Assembly (NCBI GenBank): GCA_026826555.1
Contig: JAKSZT010054571.1
Location: 601,429-665,428, forward strand
Reading direction: 5' to 3'
Length of the DNA stretch: 64,000 nucleotides
From: Tolypeutes matacus
Lineage: Eukaryota > Chordata > Mammalia > Cingulata > Chlamyphoridae
Shown: piece after piece, positions 1 to 14,400 of the stretch
Numbering within the stretch: position 1 is the first letter of the stretch
Layout: every line of letters starts with the position of its first letter
The notes under the pieces: model-generated
Database searches by the model: none
What the model was told of the DNA's origin: nothing
The model's input: the letters and a program-made list of their open reading frames with translations, nothing else
Program-made: the position numbers and the translations under genes

Positions 1-3000
1 TTTATTTCTTTAAATAACTGCTATGCACTTTTTTGCACTTACAGTCAATGGCATATCAGTTGTGATACCTAACACTCTGTGAGCTCACTTGTTACTTCAG
101 TTTTGAGAACTAAGCATGTTACTTCTTAAATTGGCTTCTATGCACTTGTTTTAACTTACAGCCAATGTCAAAACCATGGATTTACTTATTGTTCTGGGAA
201 TGCAGTAGTTTCTTCATTTGTGAAAGCAAAGGAAGTTAATTCTTTAATTTGCTGTTCTGCATTTGTTTTCACTTACATTCAATATCAAAACACTTGTTTG
301 ACCTAATGCTCTGTGAATGAAAGAGGCACTTCAGTTTTGAAAACTAAGCAAGTTGCTTGGTTAATTGCCTGCTACATACTTGTTTTGACTTACAATCAAT
401 GTCAAAACACTGATTTTACATAATGCTCTGTTAATTCCTGAGGTTCTTCAGTTTTGAATTCCAAGCAAGTAGTTTAATTTCCTGCTATGCACTTGCTTTC
501 ACTCACATCCAAATTCAAAACTCTGTTTTACTTAACACTCTTTGCGTGAAGGAGGTTCTTCAATTTTCAAAAATTAAGAAAGGTACTTGTTTAATATATT
601 CCTATTCATGTCTTCTCACTTACAATCAATGAGAAAACACTGGTGTTCCTTTGTGAAAGTAAGTGGTTCTTCAGTTTTGAAACTATGCAAGTTAGTGATT
701 TAATTTCCTGCTACAAACTTATTTTTACTTACAATCATTGTCAAATGTTTTTATCTATTACTCTATTAATGCAGGAGTTTCTTTAGTAGTGAAAACTAGG
801 CACATTACTTCCTTAATTGGCTGCTTTGTCCATGTTGTCACACTCATGAAAAACACTGGTTTTACCTAAAGCTTTGTGAATATAAGTGGTTCTTCAGATT
901 GAAAACTATGCAAGTTACACATTTAATTGCCTGCTGCACACTTCTTTTCACTTACATTCAATGTCAAAGACCTGATTATACCTAATGCTCTGTGAATGCA
1001 GTAGATTACTCTCTTTTGAATCCTAAGCAACTTACATGTTATATTTGTTGTTATTTATTCTCACTTACAGTCTATGCCAAACAGTGATTTTACCTAATGC
1101 TCTATGAATGCAGAAGGTCCTCCTTTTTTAAAAACTAGTGAAGTTACTTGTATAATTGGCAGTTATGCACTTGTTTTCACTTACACTGAATGTTAAAACA
1201 CTGGCTTTACCTAATCCTCTGTGAAATCCTCTAAGCAGGTAGTTTAATTTACAGCTATGCACTTGTTTTCACTTACAACAGATGTAAAATCCCTGATGTT
1301 ACTTAACATTCTGTGAATGAAAGAGGTTATTCAGTTTTGAAAACTAAGCAAATTACTTGTTTATTTTGTTGCTATGGCACTTGTTTTAACTTACAATCAA
1401 TGTCTAAACACCTGTTTTACCTAATGCTCTATGAATGCAATACGTTCTTCATTTTTGGAAGCTAAGCAAGTTACTTGTTTCATTGGCTGCTATGCACTTG
1501 TTTCACTTACAATGTCAACATGCTGGTTTTACCAAATATGTTGAGAATGCAGTTGTTTATTCCAGTTGTGAAAACTAAGCAAGTTAATTTTTCATTGGGT
1601 GCTATGCATCTGTTTTCACTTACAATCAATGGCAAAATATTGTTTTACCTAAAGCTCTTGGAATGCAATAATTTTCTCAATTGGGAAAACTAAGCATTTG
1701 ACTTGTTTAAATGACTGCTATGCACTTGTTTTCACTTATAGCAAATGGCAAATCAGATGTGATACTTAACACTCTGAATGCAGTAATTTATCCAATTATG
1801 AGAACAAGCACATTACTTCTTTAATTGGCTGCTATGCACTTGTTTTAAATTACAACCAATGTCAAAATCATGGTCTTACCTAACGTTCTGGGAATGCACT
1901 AGTTCATTCATTTGTGAAAACTAAGGATGTTATTTCTTCAATTGGCTATTATGCACATATTATCACTTACATTCAATATCAAAACCCTTGTTTAACCTAA
2001 TGATTTGTGAATGATCAAGGTTTTTCAGTTTTGAAAACAAAAAAGATTCTAGTTTAATTGCCTGGGACACATTTGTTGTCACTTACAATCAATGTCAAAA
2101 CACTGGTTTTACCTAACCATCTCTAAATGCAGGAATTTCTTCAATTTTGAAAACTAAGCATGTTATTTCCTTAATTGGTTGCTTTACATTTGCTCTCTCA
2201 CTTAAAATTTATTTAAAAACACTGGTTTTACATAAACTTTGTGAATGTAAGTTGTTCAGTTTTTAAAATGAAAAGTTACTCATTTAATTGCCTGCTATAC
2301 ACTTCTTTTCACTTTAAATCAATGTCAAAGCAGTGGTGATACATAAGATTTTGTGAATGCAGTGATTTCTTCACTTGTGAAAATCAAGTCGGTCCTTGTT
2401 TATTTGGCTGCTATTAATTGTTTTAACATAAAATATATCTCAAACCACTGGTTTAACATAACACTCTGTGAATGTAGGAAGTTCTTCAGTTTTGAAAACT
2501 AAGAAATTACTTCTTTATTTGTCTGCTCTGGCATTTGTTTTCACTTACAGTCAATGTCAAAACACTAAAATTTCCTAAGGCTCTTTGAATGCATTGTGTT
2601 CTTCAGTTTTGAAAACTAAGCAAGTTATTTGTTTAATTGGCTGCTATGCACTTGTTTTCACTTACAACCAATGTCAAAACCCTGGTTTTACTTAAGCTCT
2701 GTGAATGAAGGAGGTTCTTCAGTTTTCAAAAATTAAGCAAGGTAGTGGTTTAATAGAATACTACTCACTTGTTTTCACTTCAAATCAATGTCAAAATGAT
2801 GTATTTAACTAATGCTCTGAGAATGCAGTCATTTCTTCCCTTGGGAAACCTAGTCAGGTTACATCATTAATTGGCTGCTTTGAACTTGTTTTCACATACA
2901 ATCAATGAAAAACCACTGGTTTTACCTAATACTCTGTGAATGTAGGAGGTTCTTCAGTTTTGAAATCAAAGCAAATTAATTCTTTATTTAGCTGCTATCA

Positions 3001-5173
3001 CACTTGCTTTACTTACAATCAATGTCAAAACAATGGTTTTACTGAATGTTCCTTGAATGCAGTACATTCTTCAGCTTTAAAACTATTCAACTTACTTGTT
3101 TAATTGGCTGCTATGTACTTGTTTTAACTCACAATGTCAATATGCTGGTTTTACCTAATATGCTGAGAATGCAGTTGTTTCTTCAAGTTGTGAAAACTAA
3201 GCAGTTATTTTTTCATTGTGTGCAATGCACTTGTTTTCACTTATAANNNNNNNNNNTAATCTCTGAGAATGCAGTTGTTTCTTCTAGATGTTAAAACTGA
3301 GCAAGTTACTTTTCCATTGAGTGTTATGCACTTGTTTTCACTTACAATCAATGAAAAAACAATGGTTTATCTTATGCTCTGGGAATGCAGTAGTTACTTC
3401 AATTGGGAAAACTGAGAAATTTACCTCTTTAAAAGATTGCTATGCACTTGTTTTCACTTACAGTCAATGGCAAATCAGTTTTGATACCTAATATATTGTG
3501 AATGCAGTAGTTTCTTCAGTTGTGAAACTAAGCAAGATTCTTCTTTGACGGCTAAATTGTTTTAACTTACAACCAATGTCAAAACCAGGGTTTTTCCTCA
3601 TATTCTGGGAATGCAGTAGTTTCTTCATTTATGTAAACTAAGGAACTTATTTCTTTAATTGGCAGCTATGCTCTTGTTTTCACTTACATTCAATATCAAA
3701 ACACTTGTTTGACCTAATACTCTGTGAATGAAGGAGGTTCTTCAGTTTTGAAAACTAAGCAATTTGCTTATTTAATTGCATCCTACACACTTTGAATCAC
3801 TTATAATCAATGTCAAAACACTGGTTTTACCTAATATTCTGTGAAAGCATGATGGTCTTCACTTCTGTATTCCAAGCAAGTAGTTTAATTTGTTGCTATG
3901 CACTTGTTTTCACTTACAACCATTATCAAATCCTTGGTTTTGCCTAAAACTCTGTGAATGGAGGTTCTTCAATTTTCAAAAATTAATCAAGGTACTTGTT
4001 TAATAGGATACTATTCACTTCTTCTCACTTACAACCAATGAAAATCACTGGTTTTCATTAGTGAATATAAATGATTCTTCAGTTTTGAAAACTAAGCATG
4101 TAACTCATTTAATTACCTGCTATGCATTTCTTTTCACTCACAATCAATGTCAAAATGGTGGTTTTACCTTATGCTTGTGAATGCAGAGATACTTCAGTTG
4201 TGAACACTAGGCACATTACTTCCTTATTTGGCTGCTTTGCACATGTTCTCACACTCAATGTGGTTTTACCTAACACTTTGTGAATGTAGGTGGTTCTTCA
4301 GTTGGGAAAACTAGGCAATTTACTCATTTAATTGCCTGCTGCACAATTCTCTTCACTTACAATCAGTTTCAAAGCACTCATTTTACCAAATGCTCTTTGA
4401 ATGCAGGAGATTATTCTGTTTTGAATTCTAAGCCATTTACTTGTATAATTGGCTGTTACTCACTTGTTTTAACTTACAATCAATGTCAAAATGGTGTTAC
4501 ACCACCATTAAGGTACACCTTAACCCACTCTAAATGCAGGAATTTCTTCAGTTGTGAAAATTGGTCACTTTACTTCCTTAATTGACTGCTTTGCACTTGT
4601 TCTCTATTACAATCAATGAAAAAACACTGGTTCTCCCTAACTTTGTGAATGTAAGAGGTTCTTCAGTTTTGAAAACTATACAAGTAATTTGTTTAATTGC
4701 CTGCTTCATATTTGTTTTCACTTACAATCAATGTCAAAGCAGTGGTGATGCATAAGATTCTGTGAAGGCAATCATTTTTCACTTGTGAAAACCAAGCAAG
4801 TCCTTGTTATTTGGGTGCTATGTACTTGTTTTCACATAAAATGAATATTAAAACTTTGGTTTTAGCTACTGCTCTTTGAATGTAGGAAGTTATTCAGTTT
4901 CAGAATCTAAGCAAATTATTTCTTTATTTAGCTATTACAGCACTTGTTTTCACTGACAATAAACATCAAAACACTGGTTTTACCTAATGATCTATGAATG
5001 CAATAAGTTCTTCTGTTTGGAAAACTAAGCGAAGTACTTGTTTGATTGGCTGCTATCCACTAATTTTCACTTAAATGTCAAAATGCTAGTTTTATATTAT
5101 ACACTAAGAATGCTGTTGTTTCTTAAAGTTGTGAAAACTGAGCAAGTTACTATTTCATTGGTGCTATGCACTT
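1..5173 (+). repeat. 115-bp tandem satellite array, type A, block 1
   Basis: Head-to-tail monomers of about 115 bp, for example starts at 1489, 1601 and 1717. Each carries the anchors GCTATGCACTTGTTTTCACT, ACAATCAATGTCAAAACACT, TGGTTTTACCTAATGCTCTG and CAGTTTTGAAAACTAAGCAA in that order. The type-A linker is AAGTTACTTG then TTTAATTGG. Monomers differ from one another by many substitutions and small indels, so the array is old and not recently homogenised. Short ORFs arise by chance; the period is usually not a multiple of three and stops are common. Subtypes recur in order, such as the one reading CTCTTGGAATGCAG followed by GGCAAATCAGTTGTGATACC, at about 1630-1790 and 3355-3540. I see no genes here. 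Confidence 0.93.
3247..3256. other. Assembly gap (10 N) inside the array
   Basis: Ten consecutive Ns lie between a monomer ending TTTTCACTTATAA and one resuming at TAATCTCTGAGAATGC. In a tandem array such a short placeholder usually stands for a collapsed or unresolved stretch, so the distance across it should not be trusted. Confidence 0.99.
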
Positions 5174-8100
5174 TCCTCGATGGGCTCCACAGGTTGCCCA
5201 GGCCTGCAGAGATACCATGGTCTCCACAGGGTCCTCAGGAATACACAAGCTCTATATTCTCGTAGTCTTCACAGATTTCCTATCTTTCATTAGACTGCAC
5301 AGGTTCCACTGGTCTACATAGTATCCACAATCTCCATGGGCTCCATGGGCTCCAAGGGCTCCAGGGGCTCTACAGTCCTTTACGGCTCCATGGGCTCCAC
5401 GAGCTCCACAGTATCCACAGGCCTTTACAGGCTCCACAAACTCCCTGGGGCTGCACAACATCAAGGCCTCCATAGGCTTTGTGAACTCCATGGTCTAGAC
5501 AGACTTCATGGGCTCCAAAGCCTAAACCAGCTCCACAGGCTTTCACATGCTCCACAGGCCTAAACAGTCTCCATGGGCTTCACAGGCTCCATATGTCTAC
5601 CTAGGTTCCATGGTTTCCAGAGGCTCCAAGGGCTTCATGGGACTCCACAGGCTCCAAATGCCCCACAGGTTCCACTGGCCTACACAGTATTCATGAGCTC
5701 CATGGACTCTATGGGCTCCAGGGGCTCTACAATCCTTTATGGCTCCATGGGCTCCACCTGCTCCATCGGCTCCACAGAATCCAACAGCTCTAAGGCCTGT
5801 ACAGGCTCCACAGGACTCAATGGGCACCGCAGTCTCCACAGGCTCAACAGGCTCCATGGGCTCCACAGATGTTTATGGGCTACATGTCATTAATATGTTC
5901 TCCATTCTCTGTACTGTCCTTGGGCTCCATATCTCAACAGGCTCCGTGGGTACCATGGGTTCAATGAGCTCCACAGGATCCACAGGCCTGTACAGGCTAC
6001 ACAAGCTCCCTGGGGCTGCACAAACATCAAGGGCTCCACAGGCTTTATGAACTCTATGAACTTGACAGACTTCATGGGCTACTAGGCCTCAACCACCTCC
6101 ACAGGCTTTCACATTCTCCACAGGACTCTACATTCTCCAAGGACTCCACGGGCTACACAGATCTGCATAGCTTCCATGGGTTCCACAATCTCCATGGCAT
6201 TCATGGGCCTCCACAGGTTCCAAATACCCCACAGGCTCCACTGGTCTACACAGCTTTCAGTATCCATGTATTCTATTTTCTCCACTGGCAGTAAAACTCC
6301 ACATGTGTGAATGGCCTCTAGGGTCCTGATAGGCTCCAATGGCTTCCACGGGCTGCAAGGCTCCACAGGCTCCATGGTCTCCACGTGCTCCACAGGCCCC
6401 ATGGGTACACATACGATCCAAAAGGTCTTCTGATTCCAAAGTCTCTACAGCCTCCACAGACTCTATGTGCTCGACAGGATCTATGGGCCCACACAAGCTG
6501 CATGGCCTCCAAGGGCTTCAAAGGATCAACAGGCTCCATGGGTTTGCAGAGGCTACACAGGACTCCAGGGGCAATGCATGCTCCATGGGTATCAGGAACT
6601 CCAAATCCTCCATGGCATACATGTGGCTTCACAGTTTCCAGAAAAACCCCAAATACCTCAGGTGTCATGATTCTGCAGAGGCCTCAAACCTTCCTGGCCC
6701 CAAATGGACCCCACCGAATCATAGACATCCACATGATCCTCAGCTTCTTCAGACTCTACAGCCTCCACAGGCTTCATGGACCTACAAAACCTCCATGGGT
6801 TCAATGGGATCCACATTCCTACATGGCCTCAACAGGCTCTGCCAGCACCATGAGCCTGCATAGGCTGCTTGGCCTCCAAGTGCTTCAAAGACTCAACAGG
6901 CTCCATGGGCTTACAGAGTCTCCATTGCCTCCATGAGACAATGAAGGTTCCACTGGCTCAGTGGGTTCCATGGGCTCCGTCAGCTCCAGTGCCTCCACAG
7001 GCCCCATATGGTTCACAGGCTTTCATAGTTGCCATAGGCTCCATGGGTTCTATAGGTCTCCACAGGCCCCACAGCCTCCATTGTCTCCACAACCTCCATT
7101 GGCTCCACAGAATCCACTGGCTCTAGGGCCTGTACAGGCTCCTCAGGCTTCAATGGACACTGCAGTCTCCACAGGCTCAATAGGCTCCATGGGCTCCACA
7201 GGTGTCAATAGTCTACATGAATTTAACAAGCTCCACATTCTCTGTAGTGTCCTTGAGCTCCATACCTCAACAGGCTCCATGGGCCCCATGAGCTTGACGA
7301 GCTCAATAGGATCCACAAGCCTGTACAGACTCACATGCTCCCTGGGGCTGCACAAGCATCAAGGGCTTCAAGGGCTTTTTCAACTCCACACTCTTGACAG
7401 ACATCATGGGTTCCAAGGCCTCAACCATCTGCACAAACTTGCACATATTGCACAGACCTCTACAATCTCCATGGGCTCCATGGGCTCCACAGGTCTGCAT
7501 AGACTCCATGGGTTACACAGACTCCAAGGGCTTCATTGGCCTCCAAATTCTTCAAATGCCCCACAGGCTCCACTGGCCTACAGAGCCTCCATAGTCTTCA
7601 TGGATTCTATTGTCTCCACAGGCAACAAAACTCCACATGTGTGCATGACCTCTAGGGTCCTGATGGTCTCCAAAGGATTTCATGGGCTGCACAGACTCCA
7701 GAGGCTCCATGAGCTCCACGTGCTCCACAGCACCCATGAGTATGCACAGGATCTACAAGTTCCTCTGATTACAAAGGCTCTACAGCCTCCACAGGCTCCA
7801 CATGCTCCACAGTCTCCATGGGCCCGCACAGGCTGCATGGCCTCCAAGGGCTTCAAAGGATCAACAGGCTCCATGGACGTGCAGAGGCTCCAAAGGGCTC
7901 CAGGGGCAATGCATGCTCCAGGGACTCCATGACCTCCAAGGCCTCGATAGCATCCATGTGGCTTCACATTTTCCAGAAGCTCCCCAGTTTCCTCAGGCTT
8001 CATGAGCCTGCATAGACCTCACAGTATCCCTGGCACGAAATGGGCCCCACCGACTAAACAGGCATCCACAGGATCCTCAGCTTCTTCCGTGTATACAGCC

Positions 8101-8435
8101 TCCACCTTAGTCATGGGCCTACATAACCTCCATGGGCTCCATGGGATGAACATTCCTCCATGAATTCAACAGGCTCTGGCAGCACCATGAGTCTGCACAG
8201 GCTGTTTGGTCTCCAAGAACTTCAAAGGCTCAACAGGCTCCATGGGCAATCAGAGGCTTCGAAGGCCTCCAGGGGCAATGCATGTTCCATGGGCTCTATG
8301 ATCTCCAAGGCCTCCATGGCATCCATGTGGCTTCAGAGTATCCACAGGCTACCAGTCTCCACAGGCTCCATGAGTCAACAGAGGCCTCACCAGCTCCATG
8401 GACAAAAATGTGCTCCTCAGACACCACAGTCCTCC
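5174..8435. repeat. GC-rich 9-bp minisatellite (GGCTCCAYR) with 1.33-kb higher-order repeat
   Basis: About 3.26 kb of degenerate 9-bp units, mostly GGCTCCACA and GGCTCCATG, sits abruptly inside the AT-rich array. Longer blocks recur at a constant offset: 5794 matches 7127, 6061 matches 7393, 6498 matches 7833, and 6831 matches 8168, all 1332-1337 bp apart. That gives about 2.4 copies of a higher-order unit. Shorter internal offsets (about 370 and 566 bp) are also visible. Because 9 is a multiple of three and the unit lacks stops in several frames, overlapping ORFs of up to 323 codons (6961-7932, plus strand, low-complexity Gly-Ser-Met/Leu-His-Arg) occur on both strands. I treat these as by-products. 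No flanking target duplication is visible. I do not recognise a named family. Confidence 0.9.
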
Positions 8436-11400
8436 ACATGGTTTTATCTAAAGTTCTGGGGATGCAGCAGTTTCTTCATTTTTGAAAACTGAGAAATTTC
8501 TTTATTTAATTTGCTCTATGCACTTGTTTTCACTTACAATCAATGTAAAACACCAATATTACCTAATGCTTGGTGAATGCACGAATTTCTTCAGTTTTGA
8601 ATTCCAAGCAAGTAGTTTAATTTGGTGCTATGCATGTGTTTTCACTTACAATTAATGTCAAAACCCTGGTTTTACCTAACATTCTGTGAATGAAGGAGGT
8701 TCGTAAACTTTCAAAATTAAGTAATGTAATTGTTTAATAGGATATGATTCATCTCTTCTCCCTTACAAACAATGTAAAAACACTGATTTTTCCTAATGCT
8801 TTGTCAATATAAATGGTCTTCAGTTTGGAAAACTTGCAAGTTATTCATTTGATTGCTTGCTGCACACTTCTTTTCACTTACAGTCAATTTCAGGGCACTG
8901 CTTTTACCTAAAGATCTCTGAATGCAGTAGGTTATTCTCTTTTGAAATCTAAGGAATTTACTTGTGTTATTTGCAGGTATTTATTCTCACTTATATCAAT
9001 GCCAAACAGTGGTTTTACCTAATGTTCTATGAATGCAAGAGGTCCTTCAGTTTTGAAAATTAAGCAAGTAACTTGTAAAATTGTATGTTATGCACTTGTT
9101 TTTACTTACAATCAATGTCAAAATGCTGGTTTTACATAATACTTGTGAATGCAGTAGTTTCTTTAGTTTTGAAAACTAAGGAAGTTACTTGTTTAATTGA
9201 CTGTTAAACCTTGTTTTCACTTACACTGTTAATATGCTGAAAATGCCATTGTCTCTTCAAGATGTGAAAATTAAACAAGATACTTCTTTATTGGGTGCTA
9301 TGCACTTGCTTTAACTTACAATGAATGACAAAACAATAGTTTACCTATGCTCTTGGAACACAGTAGATTTTTCAGTTGGAAAAACTAAGCAATTTGTTTC
9401 TGTAAATGACTGCTATGCATTTTTTCCACTAACAATACATGGCAAATCAGGTGTGATACCTAACACTCTGTGAATGCAATAGTTTTTCACTAATGAAAAA
9501 TAACCACCTTACTTCTTTCTTTGGCTTCTATGCACTTGTTTAACTTACAACCAATGTCAAAACCATGGTTTTACCAAACTTTCTTGAAAAGTGGTAGTTT
9601 CTTCATTTGTGAAAGCTAAGGAAGTTATTTTTTAATTGGCTGCTACACACTTCTTTTCACTTACATTCAATATCATCATTTGTTTGACATAATTCCCTTG
9701 AATGAAGGTGATTCTTCCCTTTTGAAAACTAAGCAAGTTGCTTGACTAACTGCCTGCTACACACTTGTTTTCACTTACAATCAATGTCAAAACACTGGTT
9801 TTACCTAATGCTCTGTTAATACATGAAAATTTTCAGTTTTGAATTCCAAGTAAGTAGTTTAATTTGTTGCTATGCACTTATGTTCGCTTACAACCAATGA
9901 AAAACCCTCATTTTGACTAACAGTCTATGAATGAAGGAGCTTCTTCAATTTTGAGAAATTCAGCAGGGTGCTTGTTTAATAGGATACTATTCACTTCTTC
10001 ACACTTACAAATCTATGATAAAACAGCGATCTTACCTATCACTTTGTGAATGTAAGTGGTTCATCAGTTTGGAAAACTAAGCAAGTTACTCATTTAATTG
10101 CCAGATTCACATTTCTTTTGACTTACAATCAATGTCAAAAGACTGGTTTTACCTAATACTCTGTGAAAGAAGTGGGTTATTCTGTATTGAACTCTAAGCA
10201 AGTTAATTGTGTTATTTTCTGATATTTATTCTCACTTACAATCAATGTCAAACCAGTGGATTTACCTAATGGTCTATGATTGCAGGAGATCCTTAAATTT
10301 TTGAACTAAGCAAGTTACTTGCAAAATTGCCTGCTATGCACTAGTTTTCACTTACAATCAATGTCAAAATGCTGGTTTTACTTAAGACTTGTGGTTCCAG
10401 TAAATTTTTCAGTTGTGAAAACTAAGCAAGTTACTTTTTCATTTGGTGCTATGCACTCATTTTCAATTACACTCAATGTGAAGGCCCTGGTTTACCTAAC
10501 ATGTGGTGAACTAAAGAGGTTCATAATTTTTCAAAAATTAAGGAAATTACATGTTTAATAGGATACTATTCACTTGTTTTCACTTACAATCAATGACAAA
10601 ACAAAGGTTTACCTAATGCTCTTGGGATACAGTAATTTCTTCAGTTGGGAAAACTTAGCATTTATGTTGCTCTATGAATGGTGAGCTCCTTTAGTTTTGA
10701 AAACTAAGCGACTTGCTTGTATAATTGCCTGTTATGCACTTGTTTTCACTTACAATCAAAGTCAAAATGCTGGTTAAACCTAATACTTGTGAATGCAATA
10801 GTTTCTTCAGATGTGAATACTAAGCAACTTAATTTTTCATTTGGTACTATTCACTTGTTTTCACTTGCAACCAAAATCAAAACACTGATTTTACCTAAGG
10901 CTCTTTAAATGAAAGAGGTTCTTCAGTTTTCAAAAATTAAGGAAGGTACTTGTTCATTAGGATACTATTCACATGTTTTCACTTACACTGTCAATATGCT
11001 GGTTTTACCTAATACACTGAGAATACAGTTGCTCTTCAGGCTGTGAAAACTAAGCAAATCTCTTTTTCATTGGGTGCTATACACTTATTCTTACTTACAA
11101 TCAATGCCAAAACAATGGTTTACCTGAAACTATTGGAATGCAGTAGTTTCTTCAGTTGGGAAATTGAGGAATTTACTTTTTTAAATGAATGCTATGCTCT
11201 TTTATTCACTTACTGTCAATGGCTAATCAGTTGTGATACCTAACACTCTTTGAATGCAGTAGTTTCTTCAGTTGTGAAACTAAGCACGTTACTTCTTTAA
11301 TTGGCAGCTATGCACTTGTTTTAACTTAAAACCAATGTAAAAATCATGGTTTTACCTAACGTTTGTGAATGCAGTATTTTCATTTGTGAAAACTAAAGAA

Positions 11401-14400
11401 GTTATTTCTTTAATTGGCTGCTAGTACTTGTTTTCACATACAGTCATATCAAAACATTTGTTTGACCAAATGCTATGTGAATAAAGGTGGTTCTTCAGGT
11501 TGAAGACTAAGCAATTTGCTTGTTTAATTGTCTGCTACACATTTGTTTCCACTTAGAATCAATGTTAAGATACTGGTTTGACATAATTCTCTGAATACAC
11601 GAGGTCTTTCAGTTTTGAATTCCATGCAAGTATTTTAATTTGCTGCTGTGCACTTGTTTTTGCTTACAGCCAATGTCAAACTCTGGTTTTAGCTAACACT
11701 CTATGAATGAAGGAGGTTCTTCAATTTATAGGATTCTATTCATTTTTTTCTCACAAACAATGTAAAAACACTGTTTTTACCTAATGCTTGATGAATGTAA
11801 GTGGTTCTTAGGTTTGAAAACTAAGCAAGTTTCTCATTTAAGTGCCTGGTTCACACGTATTTTCATTTATAATCAATGTGAAATCAGTGATGATACATAA
11901 GATTTTTTGAATTCAGTGGTTGCTTTACTTGTGAAAACCAAGCAAGATCTTGTTTACTTGGCACTTGTTTCCACATTAAATAAATATCAAAACTCTGGTT
12001 TGTCCTAGTGCTTTGTGAATGTATTAGGTTCTTCTGTTTTGAAAACCAAGCAAATTATTTGGCTGTTATGGCTCTTGTTTTCACTTACAATCAATGTCAA
12101 AACACTGATTTTGCCTAATGCTCTGTGACTGCAGTACATTTTAAAATTTTGACAACAAAGCAACTTACTTGCTTAATTGGCTGCTATCCACTTGCTTTTA
12201 CTTACAATGTCATTATGCTGCTTTTACATAATATGCTGAGAATGAAGTTGTTTCTTCAAGTTGTGAAAACTGAGCAAGTTATTTTTTCATTGGGTGCTAT
12301 GCATGTGTTTTCACTTACAATCAATGACAAAACTATGGTTTACCTTATGCTTTTGGAATGCAGTAGTTTCTTCAGTGGGGAAAACTAAGCAACCTACTTT
12401 AAATAACTGCTACACTCTAGTTTTAAATTACAGTCAGTGGCAAATCAGTTGTGTTAACTAACACTCTGAATGCAGTAGTTTCTTCAGTTTTGAAAACTAA
12501 GCATGTTACTTCTTTAATTGGCTGCTATGCACTTGTTTTAATGTACAACTAATGTCAAAACCATGGTTTTACCTAATGTTCTGGGAATGCATTTGTTTCT
12601 TCATTTGTGAAACTAAGGAAGTTATTTCTTTAACTGCCTGCTACACAATTGTTTTCATGTACATTCAATATCAATACTCTACTTTGACCTAATGGACTGT
12701 AAATTAAGGAGATACTTCAGTTTTTTAAAATAAGCAAGTTCCTTGTTTACTTGCCTGGTACACACTTGTTTTCACTTACAAACAATGCCAAAACACTGGT
12801 TTCAATTAATCCTCTGTGAATACATGAGGTTATTCAGGTTTAAATTACAAGCAATTAGTTTAATTTGCTGCTATGCACCTATTTTCACTTACAACCAAAG
12901 TCAAAACCCTGGTTTTAGCTGACATTCTGTGAATGAAGGACGTTCTTCAATATTCAAAAATTAAGCAAGGAATTTGTTTAATAGGAATCTATACACTTCT
13001 TCTTATTTATAGTCAATGAAAAAACTGGTTTTACCTTTGTGATTGTAAGTGGTTCTTCAGTTTTAAAAACTAAGCAAGTTACTAATTTAATTGTCTGCTA
13101 CACACTTCTTTTCAGTTACAATCAATATCAAAATCATGGTTTTACCTAACATTGTGTGAATGCAGGAGTTTCTTCAGGTGTGAAAATGATGCATGTTTCT
13201 TCCTTAATTGGCTGTTTTGCATTTGTTCTCATCATCAATGGAAAAACACTGGTTTAACAAATGTTTTGTGAATTTAAGTGGAACGTCTGTTTGAAAAACT
13301 ATGTAAGTTACTGATTTAATAGCCTGCTGCTCATATATTTCACTTAACAGTAATGTCAGAGTCCTGGTTTTACCTAATGCTCTTTGAATGCAGTAGGTCA
13401 TTCTGTGTTGAATTCTAAGCAAGTTACTTGTGTTATTTGCTGGTATTCATTCTCACATACAATGTCAAAACCCTGGTTTTACCAAATACTCTGTGAATGA
13501 AGTATTTCTTCAGTTTTCAAAAATTAAGGAAGGTACTTGTTTAATAGGATACAATTCACTTTTTTTCCCACTTACAATCAATGCCAAAATGGTGGTTTTA
13601 CCTAATGATCTGTAAATGCAGGAGTTTCTTCAGTTCTGAAAACTATGCATGTTACTTCCTTAATTGTCTGCTTTGCACATGTTCTCACAATCAATTAAAA
13701 AATATTTGTTTTACCTAATGATTTGTGAATGTAAGTGATTCTGCATTTTGAAAACTAAGCATGTTACTCATTTAATTGCTGCTTCACACTACTTTTCACT
13801 TACAATCAATGTCAAAGCAGTGGTGATATATAAGTTGCTGTGAATGCAGTAATTTCTCCACTTTTGAAAACCAAGCAAGTCCTTATTTAATTGCTTGCTA
13901 TGTACATGTTTTCACATACAATAAATATCAAAACACTGGCCAAACCTAATTATCTGTGAATGTATGGTTTTCTTCAGTTTTGATAGCTAAGTAAGTTACC
14001 TGTTTAATTGGATACTATGCACTTGTTTTTACTTACAATGTCAAAATGCTGGTTTTACATAATGATCTGTGAATACAGTATGATCTTCAGTTTAGAAAAA
14101 CTAAGCAATTACTTGTTTAATTGGATGCTATGCACTTGTTTTGACTTACAGTGTCAAAATGCTGGTTTTACCGAATATGCTGAGAATGCAGTTGTTTCTT
14201 CGAATTGGGAAAACTAAACATGATCTTTTTCATTGGGTGCTATGCATTTGTTTCCACTTACAATCAATGACAAAACAAATAATTACCTAATGCTCTTGGA
14301 ATGTAGCTGTTTCTTCAGTTGGGAAAACTAAGCAATTCACTTCTTTGAATGACTGATAAGTACTTTTTTTCACTTACACTCAGTGGCAAATCTGTTGTGA

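Noticed and set aside
5174..8435. Collagen-like or low-complexity protein gene
   Set aside because: Open frames overlap in several frames and on both strands, as expected from a stop-free 9-bp unit. There is no Gly-X-Y regularity, promoter or splice context.
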